Shown here: positions 45,105 to 56,509 of the stretch, piece by piece
How positions within the stretch are numbered: the stretch's first letter is position 1
Layout: each line of letters opens with the position of its first letter
DNA from: Phragmites australis
Taxonomy: Eukaryota; Streptophyta; Magnoliopsida; Poales; Poaceae
Assembly: GCF_958298935.1 (NCBI RefSeq)
Contig: NC_084937.1
Span: forward strand, 22,267,568-22,331,567
Length of the DNA: 64,000 nt
Direction of reading: 5' to 3'
Notes under the pieces: generated by a model
Seen by the model: only the letters and a program-made list of their open reading frames with translations
What the model was told of the DNA's origin: nothing
Database searches by the model: none
Program-made: the position numbers and the translations under genes

Positions 45105-46320
45105 TCCACATATACCGCTAGGATCACCCTTGACTCTACCTAGCCCCCTTTATCGTCCGGCACCAAACCTCTCGTTTAGACCCGATCATCCCGCTATCGA
45201 CTGCCAAGTTGCATCCATCACCTGCACATCATAAAAACAAGCAAACATGTTTCTCCCACTCCAAAACCATCTCCAGGTTAACTCAAAACAAAAATCCTCA
45301 AATGACACATCATGCAGAAATCATGAACACCGGATGTTTCAATGTGTTCTGCTCCTAAACACCGGACCATCCGATGAGTTCAAGTTTATTTGCACACAGA
45401 AAATTTGTTATGTGCAAGAAAAGCTCCGGTGAGATGCTCCAGTGATCTTATGTCTATCACCGGATCATCCGGTCAATTCACATGCACCAGACTCTCATTT
45501 ACAACCTCTCTGGAAGAATTTGTCTGGTGAATAGTCTGGTGTGCACAAGATATAAACACTAGACCATCTGGTGCCTTCATCTCCACCTAAATTGCTTCTG
45601 CACCCTCTCTACAAAAATTAGTTCGGTGACGTCGCTTGCCCTTAACGGACCATCCGATGCACTACTCCCACTCTTCTTTCTCTGCTGAAATGCTCTGGTG
45701 ATGCCTTCACCTTAACACCGGACAATCCGGTGAGGTAATTTTCTCTAGACTCACACCAACTCCATTATACTTTCCAATAATGATTAGTCATAAGAAAAAT
45801 CATGCATAAACACACTAATGCCAACCAAGTTCCACTCAAGACTAACATTGTCAATAACTCATTAAAAATAAACCAAGATATATCTCAACTTGGTTTCTCA
45901 ACCTCCCCCTTGATGAGTTCATTAACAACACACATGAAGATTAGAAAAGAGTTGAAACACAAGAACTAATAAGCAAATATAAGTGATCCAAAGACTGAAG
46001 AAGAGTAAGAACAAGATCATTTAGCACAAGATGGAATTACAAAAGCCCAAAACTGGAAGCTAAATAGAAGCGATCAAAGCTCACGGTATTGGATTTTTCT
46101 CCTTCTTGTATCATTTTTCTCCCCCTTGTTGGCAATAGATTCATCATAAATGCACACAAGGTATAATGGCATGCAAAGGCTCCCCTATCTTATGCAATTT
46201 CGTCTATTTTATTTCTCCTTGGCAATGCAAAAAATGTGCGAATACGATACAAACCTACAAAGGTTCACAGAATTAGCACTAATTTAAGCACTAATCAAAG
46301 TAAAACAAACACTCAAGGGT
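45105..46320 (-). repeat. Sirevirus LTR remnant, right part, plus 3' internal region
   Basis: Resumes the LTR alignment interrupted at 43683 ('gctaggatcacccttgactct', 'tgcatccatcacctgcaca'). It adds a zone of CACCGG/CCGGTG-type motifs (45340-45740) not found in the full-length element. Beyond the LTR start near 45815 comes 3' internal sequence with purine tracts on the minus strand at about 45905 (CAAGGGGGAGGTTGAG) and 46128 (AAGGGGGAGAAAAATG). The rest of the element is missing. Confidence 0.65.
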
Positions 46321-46672
46321 GACAAGTGATTAAGTTTACTATACGCTCTCTGTAAGAATTAGTCTGGTGACGTCGTTTGCCCTCACCGGACCATCCGATA
46401 CACTACTTCCACTTTTTTTCTACGATGAAATGCTCTTATGCTCTCTTCACCTTAACACCGAATAATTTGATGAGTATAAAATCCTAAGCACGAATGATCC
46501 AGTGAGGTAATTTTTCCTGAACTCACGTCAACTCTATTATACTTTTTAACAATGATTAGGCATAAACAAAATCATACATAAATATACTCATACCAACCTA
46601 AGTTCCACTTAAAACTAACATCGTCAATAACTCGTTACAAATGAATCAAGACACGTGTCAACTTAATTTCAT
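45600..46672. repeat. Direct duplication of about 300 bp (45600-45893 and 46340-46672)
   Basis: Both copies run from 'ctctctgtaagaattagtctggtgacgtcg'-like sequence through 'caccttaacaccg' and 'gaggtaatttt' to 'ccaacctaagttccact' and a final 'aacttggtttc / aacttaatttc'. They are diverged and separated by the Sirevirus 3' internal segment. Confidence 0.75.
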
Positions 46673-46740
46673 ATATATATATAAATATATCTATATACAT
46701 ATATATATACATATGTATATATATATATATACATATATAA
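46665..46740. repeat. (TA)n/(ATATAC)n microsatellite
   Basis: Alternating TA with occasional C. Similar tracts occur at 47108-47205 and 43180-43290. Confidence 0.85.
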
Positions 46741-46770
46741 AATATAGGACACATATTCTATACTCTAGGA

Positions 46771-47102
46771 GTATATACTCCCACATACAATATACCACCT
46801 AAACAAACACTTTATACTCTTTTATCATTTTTAGTATACTCTAATACTAATTCTAAGATACTCCAATATGAGTTGTATGAAAAAAAATTCAATGTTAGCC
46901 TTTCATTTTTGCTATATACTCTTTTTTATACATAAAAGAAGTATATACGCAAATTATGATAAAAAATCATGGAATTTCATAAAAAAAATTGTGGGATTTG
47001 TATTGTAGTATCTTATAATTACTAATGAAGTATATTTAAAGTGATAAAAAAAAGTATAACACACGTGTAAAAGTGGTATATATGAGAGGTGGGAGTACAT
47101 AC
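46771..47102. mobile_element. MITE with inverted arms of about 45 bp
   Basis: The left arm (GTATATACTCCCACATACAA then TATACCAC) is the reverse complement, with some changes, of the right arm (AAGTGGTATATATGAGAGGT then GGGAGTACATAC). It is AT-rich, without coding potential, and sits between two TA microsatellites. Confidence 0.6.
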
Positions 47103-47107
47103 ACCCA

Positions 47108-47175
47108 GAGTATATATATATATGTATATGTATATACATGTACATATGTATATACATGTACATATGTATATGTAT

Positions 47176-47205
<30 letters not shown>
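47108..47205. repeat. (TATAC/ATGTA)n microsatellite
   Basis: A TA-rich run with regular C and G creates mirror-image Tyr/Ile/His-rich frames on both strands, which are not genes. Confidence 0.85.
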
Positions 47206-47206
<1 letters not shown>

Positions 47207-47870
47207 AACTGTCCGTGTACTTGCACGCACGGCATTTTAATCAGGTTACCAGAAGCGCGCGCGTGATCTCTAGCTTGTTTTGCCCGTGCAACGGATGTTA
47301 CGGATCGGACCATGGTTGGAAAATCATCGTGTACCAGGGATTTTAATTTTATTTTTATTTGAAAAGACCAAAATCATAAAATTTCTTTGAAAATTTGATA
47401 ATTTTTTATCCTCTATTCTGTGAGTCCAGTATGTCAAGAAAAGAAAATTCCAAAATTAAATATTTCGTTTCACTTCGAAATTTCCAAAATTATTAAAATT
47501 TCAATGAAATTTTAATACCTGACTAGTAATACTAGTGTACGTGCAAGCTAAGTGTAAAGGTAATGGGAGGAGGCTGGCTTCCCCTGTCCATCAGTCACTC
47601 CGTTCCATTTTGTCAATGTGGCTCAAGCATTTGGAGCCCCGATCGATCCGGTACCGTCCGCACTCTCTCGGTCAGCCGGTCTCTCCTGCCGTCTGGAGTC
47701 TCGATCCCTACGTGATTTCCTTCTCCCTCCTCCACCCAGACACCTGTGACCTAATTACTCAAGGCACACCGGCCTTTGAACTCACACGGACGTAGAAGAA
47801 CAAAAATTGATCGCGTCGCATATGTGTGGACGATGTAGCAGTCGATCAAACAAAAACAACTAGTCAAAAT

Positions 47871-48333
47871 ACATACTTCTGAAATCTACGCTACCTAGAT
47901 ATATATAGTGTGTTTACACAAGTGTGTTATTGTATTAACGAATCTTTACAAAGGGGTATTCTCTGGCCGGGTTCTGTGTTAGAATCTATGTGAAAATGAG
48001 TGATCGTGTCCTCGTTGACACCGATCTATCCCTCTTTTATATAACCCTTGAATGGTCGACGGCTGTTCTGAAACTGGTGTAAGCTGCGGTTTGATTTGAA
48101 GCACTTTGCCGGTGTCTACACATACATATTTCTGAAATCTACGCTACAAAGATATATAGTGTTTACACATGTGTGTTCTTGTATTAATAAATCTTTACAA
48201 AGGGATGTTCTTTGGTCGAATTCTATGTTAGAATATATGCAAAAATGAGTGACCGTGACCTCTTATTCATCCATCTTTTATATAACCCTTGAACGGTTGG
48301 TGGTGTGCTTAATAGGTGTAAGCGGTTTGAAGC
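47871..48333. repeat. Tandem duplication of about 220 bp
   Basis: Copy A (47871-48102) and copy B (48124-48333) share 'ttctgaaatctacgctac', 'gtgtttacaca', 'aatctttacaaaggg', 'gttagaat', 'aaaatgagtga', 'cttttatataacccttgaa' and 'gtgtaag' in the same order. They are moderately diverged. The 'ttttatataaccc' in each looks like a TATA element, so the unit may be a transposon-end or promoter piece, but no family was identified. Confidence 0.8.
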
Positions 48334-48439
48334 GGTTGTTAGAGGTGTGCGACTCCCGACTGGAAACTATGGAGTGGATGTTGTTGTCAGTGACTCCTGT
48401 CGTGAGGGCTGTGGGTGGTAATTCTTCACATCACTAGTC

Positions 48440-50000
48440 TATATTTCAATAAAGGAAGTTTTTATTAAACTCAGACAATTATATCGAGGTGGTATAATCG
48501 TACTGAGAGTACTTCTAGCCTTTGCATAACCAAGATGTACATAGCCAAAAAAGAGAAAAGAAAATACTAAAAAGTAAAACAAAGGTGAAAACAGGAGATG
48601 TTACGGCGCTCCGATCCTTCGACTAGGCTGCCACCCATAAACCTGGGTAAAATACTCCCTGACCACCCTATCTGAATGCTAATACGTCACTGTATCCGAT
48701 TTCTGAGTATCCGACTTCTATAAAATAGCCTAGGTACAGAGCTAGTAAGTAGAAAGGTAGATAACCTACAAAGAAGATAAAATATATTTTTTATCAAACA
48801 CCATATCATTATTATATAACCAAAATGACCAGCAAGTAGTAGCAGCCACCCCCAACAGGACTTACAGTTTCAAGTCCCTCCTAATACCCTATAACCAAGT
48901 ACCGAACAAATCTGATACACTACGAGGCCGAAAGAGACCTAAAGCCGCTTGAATGATAGACCACTTGGCGCAAGCAAAACAGCATCAAAGAAAAGATGTT
49001 TTATTATCTCTTCATGATGACCAAAAATAATATTTCGTACTCCCATGCCAATTACGCTTAGCCAAATTATTCTTTATCAAAACTACACCTTGACATAGTA
49101 TCAAAGGAAGACTCTGACTTTGAGAGGCACCTTCAGTTTCCAAAGACGTTTATTAAGATTGGTAACATCGCTATGAACCAAGGCAAGATAATGAGATTTC
49201 ACCAAGAACTACCCATTCGAGGTTAAGTTCCAGCGAAACTCATCTTGCTCCTATGTAAGGGCAATATTGGCAATTTGAGGAAGTAAAGCATTCCATGCAA
49301 TTAATTTTGGTCATATAAGGTCCCTTCTAAAAGACATTTGGAGAAAAGGTTCGGAGGACTTCTACTACCGTATCATATTTGTTCCTTACAATATTGTATA
49401 GATAAGGATATTATTCTCGTAGAGATGAATTTCTCAACCACTGATTTTCCCAAAACCTGATCTGGGTGCCATCTTTGATAGTGAAGGTTCCAAAGCGAAG
49501 AAATTCTCGCTTCATATTCATAAGGCAAGCCTAGAAATGAGAATTCCTAACTTTCCACTAAACTTGCGATAAGGGTTTATAAACTAGGTGTTTACTGCGA
49601 ATCAGCTGTTGCTATATTCTATCAGACGTAAGTAACTTAAAAAGCTATTTGCTGAGTAAGCCAATATTCTTAGTATGTAGATCATGAATCCGTATACCCC
49701 CTTGATCTCTGGGATGACACAAAATGCGTCATTTAGCAAGGTGGTATTTTTTTCTTTTGATCGTCGTTTTGCCAATAGAACCTGGAGCGAAAATAATCAA
49801 GTTTTTTAAGCACCCCTTTGGTATAGCAAAGAAAGACATCATGTACATGGGCAGACTGCTAAGCACTGAATTAATCAATATCAGTCACCCACCCGTTGAA
49901 AAGTGTTTTCCTTTCCAACTACTAAGTCTCCTCTCCAATCGTTCCCCGACCCCTTTCCAATCAACATTCTTTAGTTTTCTATAATGAATATGAATGCCTA
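48440..50000 (-). pseudogene. L1 ORF2 C-terminal region remnant
   Basis: On the minus strand, pieces such as LCHPRDQGGIRIHDLHTKN (about 49710), FLRFGTFTIKDGTQIRFWE (about 49480) and LWKLKVPLKVRVFL (about 49130) are the plant L1 region after the RT, ending in a zinc-binding RVT domain. They lie in alternating frames with stops. Confidence 0.75.
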
Positions 50001-50004
50001 AATA

Positions 50005-50777
50005 TCACAAAGTGAGTTTGCTAATGCCGCAGCCGAAAAGCTCAGTGTATTGCTCAATCATGGTTTGGGTGTCACCAAAGCAAAACAGTTCATGCTTATG
50101 AAAGTTGATCTTGAGATCCGAAAGTTTCTCAAAAGCGCAAAGCAAAAGCTTCATATTTCGAGATTTCTCAAGGTCATGATCTATAAAGAGTATCGTGTCA
50201 TTGGCATATTGTAGAATAGAGATACCATCATCTATAAGATGAGACACCACTCCACCTATTAGCCCGTCTGCTTTGGTTCTTTTGATAAGAACAACAAGCA
50301 TGTTAGCCCCAATATTGAACAACATTGGGGAAAGAGGGTCTCTCTGCCAGAGACCTTTTTTGTTTGAAAGAAAGGTCCGACATCATCATTCACTTTAATT
50401 GCTACACTTCCTTCCGAGATGAAGGTCTCAATTCAAGAGATCCACTTGGACGAGAATCCTTTAATCCAAAGAGTTTGTAGTAGAAAGGATCATTTGATTT
50501 TATCATAGGCTTTCTCAAAGTCTACCTTGAAAACAACTCCACACAATTTCTTTCTATGCATCTTATGAATTATTTCATGTAAGATGATGACTCTCTCTAG
50601 GATATTTCGTCCTTGCATGAGCGCAGTTTGAGTTGGACTAACCACATGCTCTGTAACAGAATTAATCTGATTTGTATCCACCTTCGTGAAGATCTTGAAA
50701 CTGACATTTAGCAAACAAACAGATTTATATTGTTGGATCCAGTTCGCCTCTTTAATTTTCGGCAACAGAGTTATCAC
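50005..50777 (-). pseudogene. L1 reverse transcriptase core remnant
   Basis: 50777-50490 has ITLLPKIKEANWIQQYKSV, LLNVSFKIFTKV and VVFKVDFEKAYDKI (the catalytic FDFEKAYD region). 50325-50005 has ISILQYANDTILFIDHD. The motif at 50197-50208 is YAND where active enzymes have YADD, so one of the paired Asp ligands is lost. The two parts are separated by a frame break at about 50340-50490. Confidence 0.88.
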
Positions 50778-50835
50778 CCCAAAATTGATGCTAAATAAGG
50801 CAAGTCACCCACAAATAATTCTTGGAATAAATTCA

Positions 50836-51492
50836 TCACGTCAACTTGATAACATCCCAGAACTGTTGGTAAAATTCTACCAGAAACCCATCTGATCCTG
50901 GCGCTTTATTGTGTTCCATATCAAACACAGCCTCTCGAACCTCCTTCTCCAAGAAAGGTGCCATAAGGAATTCATTCTCCATCTCTGAATCCTGAGAGAC
51001 GTCCTCTTTTCTGGACTCATCAAACGAGAATGAATTAACTTCAGGCGGCCCAAACAAAGACTTATAATAATTAGTAATAAAGGTCACGGCCTCGCCTTCG
51101 ATTTTACCTTCTTGTTGATCTAGGAAAAAGATATGTTTCTTCCTATGTTTTCCATTGGCAACCATCTGGAAGAACTTGGTGTTATTATCACCTAGTAAGA
51201 CGTTCGTTGCCTTCACACGCTGGTACAATTTGAGTTCTTCTTCATGAAGAAGTCTGGCCAACCGATCTCTAGATTGAGCCAACTTCTCTCTCTCAACATC
51301 GGTTAGACCGCGTACCTCGGTGGCAATGTCCAAATCATCTATGGTGGACTGAAGATTGTACTTTTCTTGTTTATAAGTACCACTAGTGTGGGCCGCCCAA
51401 CCCCGAAGATGTCTACGCAAGGCACTCAACTTGTTGTTCCAATGTTGGGCATGGTTTTGTCCTTTTACCGACTTGCTCCAGATTTTCACCAC
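50836..51492 (-). pseudogene. L1 ORF2 linker and RT N-terminal part
   Basis: A 218-residue open stretch contains the plant L1 linker (LSALRRHLRGWAAHTSGTYK, then LYQRVKATNVLLGDNNTKFF) and the start of the RT (FDMEHNKAPGSDGFLVEFYQ). It is the longest intact stretch of the element. Confidence 0.88.
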
Positions 51493-51761
51493 TCGGTTAT
51501 GAAAATCATCCCGATGAACCAGATAAGTTCTAATTTGAACTACTTACGGTTTCCTGGAAAGCCACCATTCCGGTATCAATCAACAAGGGCGTGTGGTCCG
51601 AAACACCTCTATCCAGAGCGTGCACAGAGACCAACGGGTACTTGCACTCCCATTCCGTAGTCATAAGAACTTTGTCTAACTTTTCATAAGTTGGATTAGG
51701 AAGGGAATTTTCCTAAGTAAATTGTCGACCCGTTAAATCAATTCCTCTAAGATCAAAGCTA

Positions 51762-52348
51762 TCAATGACAATATTGAATAGAAAAAGGCCAACGGTCATT
51801 ATATATGTTATTGTTCTTCTCAGAACTATTCCTCAAGATATTGAAATCCCCACCAATTAGGGTCAGTAAGTGGTTCTGCTGGCGAGCCCGCACAAGCTCC
51901 TCTAGGAAGCTAGATTTAAAATTGTCATGCGTCGGGCCATAAACCGTCATAAGAATCCATTTGAATTTGTCTATATTGTTGGTTATATGGAATTTGACAA
52001 AAAAAAAATCAGAGACAAATCCAAAGTGGATGTATTAATCCCAAGGAGAATATTGCCAGACCTACCGCGAGGAGGAAGGCAATGCCAAGCAAAATCAGCG
52101 CCACCTGAAAGGTGAGCTTGATTCATTCTAGACAAATCACTCTTCCTTGTCTCTAATAAGGCCACAAAATTCAAATTATGTTCCCTAATGCCATCAGCAA
52201 CGTACCGATATTTAGCCAAGTCGAATAGATCTCTGCTATTCCAGAAGATGTCTTTCATGTGAAAACATTTATATTGGATTTCTTGATTTTTCGGCCTTTT
52301 TCTTAGAGGATGATTTAGATTTTTTTGACAGTAGCCATAAAGTCCCAA
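51762..52348 (-). pseudogene. L1 endonuclease remnant
   Basis: 52348-51983 includes IFWNSRDLF (the WN start of EEP endonucleases) and LNFVALLETRKSDL (catalytic Glu). 51950-51762 includes VYGPTHDNFKSSFLEEL and LIGGDFNILRNSSEK (GDFN motif). Frame is lost at about 51970, and the C-terminal part with the SDH motif reads in pieces around 51540-51660. Confidence 0.85.
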
Positions 52349-53487
52349 ATTTTTGTGCCTAGCTTCGCCTCATCCCAATCAACCTCCGACACATCTTTGA
52401 CCAAGTGAGCAAGTAGAGCATCATCCTGTTCGACGTCCTCGTCATCACTTCCATCAAAGGGATTAATCTCTTTTGTGAAACCATTACTTGGCAAATAATT
52501 TGTTGCTTTGGAGTTAGAAGCCACATTCATTCTATCTACTTCTATATTTTTCAGAGCATTGATTGAAAGATTTATTTCATTTCTACAACTACCCAAAGAA
52601 ATACCTAATTTAATCAAAATAGAAGTAAATTTATCCTTAGGCAAAGCAGCAATAGAAAAACTGGAAGAATGTTGCATCGTACCTAAATTAGAATCCTGAT
52701 GGATGGAGCCCAATTATGGTGACTTGGTGGAGTTAGTTACCCTTGCAGCCCTGGCTAGAGAATCCAAATTACGGGTAACATCTCGCTTGATAGCCTTAGA
52801 AATAGTATCTTCATCTACCACTGTTATACCGTCTGGTGAGGAGACTGCATTGAAGCGTTTACTATGGTGTGGACCATCCTGGGAAAACAGAGAACCACTC
52901 ATGCCAAGTAACTCAGTTGTGCTCGAGTGTGAAGGCATGTCCAGACCCTGCCTAGGCCCTAGCTCCGGTACAGGCACCAGAGAAGTTGCACGCATCACAC
53001 CCATCAATGATAGCCTGTCCACATGATCCAGCGCAGCTTCGCAAGACGGCACCACCACCTAAGTTAACGGAACATCTCCTTGAACCAGCGCAGGCGCCAA
53101 AGCCAGCACCGTGGCCCCTGGTGCAAGCATTGAAGGCTCACGCGCACAACAGGTAGCAGTCGTCATGGCAATAGACGAGGAAGGATCCTAAGAGAGTGCT
53201 GGCTAGGAAGAGACATCCAGAGCGAGGATGTTCCCAGGGGTCACCTAGGTGGATGGCCGCTGAGTTGACTCCACCGGTGGCGAAACCGAGTCAGCATGTA
53301 GTGGAGCAAGAGATTTGACGTCGGGATTTCTGCTGCCATTGCTAGAGTTGATGACATGCGTGACATTCATGGAAATGTTGGGCAAAGAAGCTTCACCACC
53401 GTCATGCAACCCAACGAAGCCACCTGGGAATCCCACCTTGTGGACATCATCGGCCTGGGAAGGATCTGAGTAGTCGGAGGTGACCAC
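52315..53487 (-). pseudogene. L1 ORF1 C-terminal remnant
   Basis: Several consecutive minus frames (53487-53245, 53058-52714, 52713-52315) rich in Ser, Asp and Glu. The last ends with FDGSDDEDVEQDDALLAHLV and a KIWDFMATVKK tail, directly followed by the endonuclease. Position between DUF4283 and endonuclease marks it as ORF1. Stops at 53244 and 52714 break it. Confidence 0.7.
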
Positions 53488-53489
53488 CT

Positions 53490-55080
53490 GCTAAAGGGAT
53501 CGGTGACATCCTAAGAGGGGGGTGAATTAGGATACTTAGAACTATTTCAGCTCCAAAAATAACATAAGATAAACATATATCAGTTTCTATCTAAATGTGC
53601 TCTAGATTTATCTTAGTGTGTCTACTCTACTGATCAAATACTTGCAACCTATCTAAGAAGGTAAATTGCAAGAATGTAAATGCAGAAACATAAATAAGGT
53701 AGAGAGAGCAAACTCGGCATAGAGATTTTTTTCTTCCATGCTATCGATAGCATAAATGTCACCCATAGTCTATATTGAAGCTCCACAAAGGATATACTCA
53801 CAGCCGGCACCAGGTCACGGCTCTTGAGTCCAAGTCGCAAAGACAAGGCCTCCACCCGGATGAGGCACCAAGGCAAAGTCTCACCACTAGCCTCTCTTTC
53901 GATTCCTTGTCGTTGTGATCACTTCAGAACTTGAGCCACCAAGGAGAGAGTCTCCGCGTTCCCGTACACGCTTCTCGTCGCCACTCCACACTAAATCAGA
54001 GGGTCAACAAGCTTGCCAGTGAGTCACTAAGATTTCAATATGCTGGCATACCACTTGGTACAAGGGTGGATCACTCCTTGATCTACTCTCTAGGCAGCAA
54101 TTACCTAGCAACACTCCCTCTAGGCCTATAAGCACTAACCACTCACTAATCTTGTGCTTCATCACCTTGGATAATCACATTAAGCACTTTGGTGGCTTGG
54201 ATGTCTTCTCAAGTGTGTATGAGCTTCCTCTAGGCTCCAACATCATGCCACACTTTCAAATGATTGAGTGAAGGGGTATTTATAGCCTCAAACCCATGCA
54301 CTAGCCGTTAACCCAACGGCTCAAAAAAGTTGTTAACACCGGATGATCCGGTGAGAACAATAATACTAACACCGGATCATCCGATGAGTACACTCTTACA
54401 AACTAGCCGTTGGAACCCCACTCAATCCTCTGTGAACATCGGACACACCGATGTATACTTCATCTCCATCACCGGATTATCTAGTGAGTTATCCTTAGCC
54501 ATCCGAGTATTTCCTTTTTCTCTGTGTAAATTACTCCGGTGAAATCATTTGGTGCACATTACTTCATCACCGGATTATCTGGTGAGTTGATTTCAGTCAA
54601 CCGAGCCAGTACAACCTTCTCTGAAAATAATGCTCCGATGTGCACAGCCTTCATCACCGGACCATCCGATGCGTTAAACTTTGTTCTGACTCTTTACATT
54701 GTTCATTGTCCAGTGTGTGCAACACATTGATCACCGAACCATCTAGTGCTTTGATCTTCAACTTCAATGGCTGCAATCTTCTTTGGACAAAATACTTCGG
54801 TGTGTATCATCTCTGATCACCAGACCTTCCGGTGAAGTCTTTAGGTCTCTCTCCCTTTTGCCAAATATGCTCCGGTGAGTTTAACACCCAGAGCACCGAA
54901 CCATCCGATGAGGCAAATCTTCCTGGGATTTCTCCAATTCAGTCCAACTTTATCCCGACTGCAGTGACTTCTTCATGTATTGCATCTATAAGATCTACTA
55001 ACATATATTCTTGATAAACATGTTAATTTCATTGACTATGTTATCATTAATCACCAAAATCACAATCATAGCCTAATGAG
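53490..55080. mobile_element. Repeat insertion with CCGGATNATCCGG-type motifs, probably an LTR-like element
   Basis: Interrupts L1 ORF1. Left edge ...GGTGACATCCTAAGAGGGGG; right edge ...GATCATTTTCACTA. The L1 flanks share CACCTGC on both sides (53484-53490 region and 55095-55102 region), a plausible target duplication. The 54330-54910 part has about ten imperfect palindromes like CACCGGATCATCCGGTG. No retroelement protein domain is visible. Such 'cctaagagggggg' repeats are common in panicoid grass DNA; I infer a solo LTR or LARD-like unit but cannot name the family. Confidence 0.5.
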
Positions 55081-55084
55081 ATCA

Positions 55085-55939
55085 TTTTCACTACACCTGC
55101 ATCTGCTCATCGGTGTCCAGCAAAGCTGCCTAAGTGCCCTCGTGTTATGCCGCTTGAGTAGTACTAAGTTGCTGGTTCTGTGGGATTTTCTGCTGAGACA
55201 AGCTAGCAGTAAGGGGTGAAACCGCCTTTGACGGGTTTTGGCGACAGGAGTCTGAGGCCGGCAGACCATGAGCCTATAGCGGTCATGATAGGTCCTAACA
55301 CTGCAATGTATTTAGGCACTAAAGAACATCACAGCATGCTCCCCAAACTAGCCCCATCCACCTGCATAGGGGCAAGAGCTGGATTTTTGTCGGAATCCTG
55401 AGAGATATTACCTATAGCTTTATTTTTTGCTTGATCCTAAGAATCGTCGTGGTCATCATCAAACAAATCATCCTCATCACCATTGAAATCAGTATCAGAA
55501 GGATTAGACATCAGGTCATCATATGTGACAAAGCCCTGGTCTTCAAGTGTAAAGGTGATTTCATATCTCACATGGCCAAGGACCACATCACACTTTGTAG
55601 GCAACAAATTTGAATCCATAAGATCAATCAAGACTCGAACAATATCGCGGCTCCTCAAGCATTGCATGTCAATTTCCAACAGTGCACCTAGCACCGTCGA
55701 TATAGCCCAGATTGCCATATAGTGTCAAAAAGCCAAAGAAATACCCGCTATATGCACCCAAACTTATTCCAGATGAAATAGAGGGCTCGGGTCATCAGAT
55801 GACTTCCATTCTCCAATAGAAATAGTAGCCTCTTGAGCTTTGAGATGGAACTCAGTATCCACCATCTTGCTCAGCTTTTTCGTGTTCGGGAAAATCAAAA
55901 GATAGCTATCCGCTTCCTGTGAAACTGTCTCCCAGACTC
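55085..55939 (-). pseudogene. L1 ORF1 N-terminal remnant (DUF4283-type)
   Basis: Minus strand EADSYLLIFPNTKKLSKMV and EFHLKAQEATISIGEWK begin the domain. After stops at about 55772 and 55735 the frame resumes MAIWAISTVLGALLEIDM, then IDLMDSNLLPTKCDVVLG and YEITFTLEDQGF. This is the RNA-binding DUF4283 pattern of plant L1 ORF1. The reading frame continues upstream across the Mutator-like insertion to about 56530. Confidence 0.8.
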
Positions 55940-56500
55940 AGAGAATGAGATAATTTATATATAGACATTCTTGATTATGTGAGTAGACGAAGATATGATG
56001 AGCTTTGCAGTTTGAAACCCGGTTTTTGCGGTGGCAATTTGGGAGGCGATTCTGGATCTGGGTCTGTGGTGCTCCGGCGCTCGTCTCGTGTGGTCACTGG
56101 CGGCCTCCTTTTACACTTCTAGGCGGCGGTCCATGATGGCCCTTTTGGGCTGGGGCTGGTACGCCTGCTGAAGGTACCTATTCGTCGATGGGGAAGTCTG
56201 CATGGTTGCCTTTTTGCCACCATTGACAGACCCGGGAAATGAAGTCGGCGATCAGTGGACTCCTACAGCTCGGGAGATCATCCAGGCGGCACGGTTTGCC
56301 GGCTTCTCTGATGAAGACATCCTGCGCACGGAGGAGAGTTTAGTCGATGGCAATAGCTACTCCAGCGTTGGCCTCAAGCTTTGTTGAAGCGGTGGTTCAG
56401 CAACTCGATGGTCGCGATGCTGCTCCCACAAGATAGCTATCCGCTCTTCGTATGTATGCATTATCAAGAATGTCTATATATAAATTATCTCATTCTCAAT
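55940..56500. mobile_element. Mutator-like element with 9-bp target duplication and GC-rich cargo
   Basis: A 561-bp insertion is flanked by CCCAGACTC at 55931-55939 and 56501-56509. Its terminal inverted repeats begin GAGAATGAGATAATTTATAT and continue unchanged for about 35 bp, then less exactly to about 50 bp. The 9-bp duplication and long ends fit Mutator-like elements. The inside (56020-56440) is much more GC-rich than the ends and contains a 61-codon frame at 56202-56387 with no recognised family, so it may be captured host DNA (Pack-MULE style). The near-identical ends suggest a recent insertion. Confidence 0.75.
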
Positions 56501-56509
56501 CCCAGACTC

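Noticed and set aside
46954..47346. Tyr/Ile/His-rich frames on both strands
   Set aside because: Produced by the TA microsatellite at 47108-47205; the same applies to 1129-1355 and 43081-43296.
53490..55080. CACTA transposon, because the right edge reads ...TTCACTA
   Set aside because: CACTA elements begin with CACTA and end with TAGTG; here CACTA is at the end and the left edge does not match.
56202..56387. 61-codon frame as a new small gene
   Set aside because: It sits inside the Mutator-like element and may be captured DNA; no family, splice or promoter evidence, so it is reported only as cargo.
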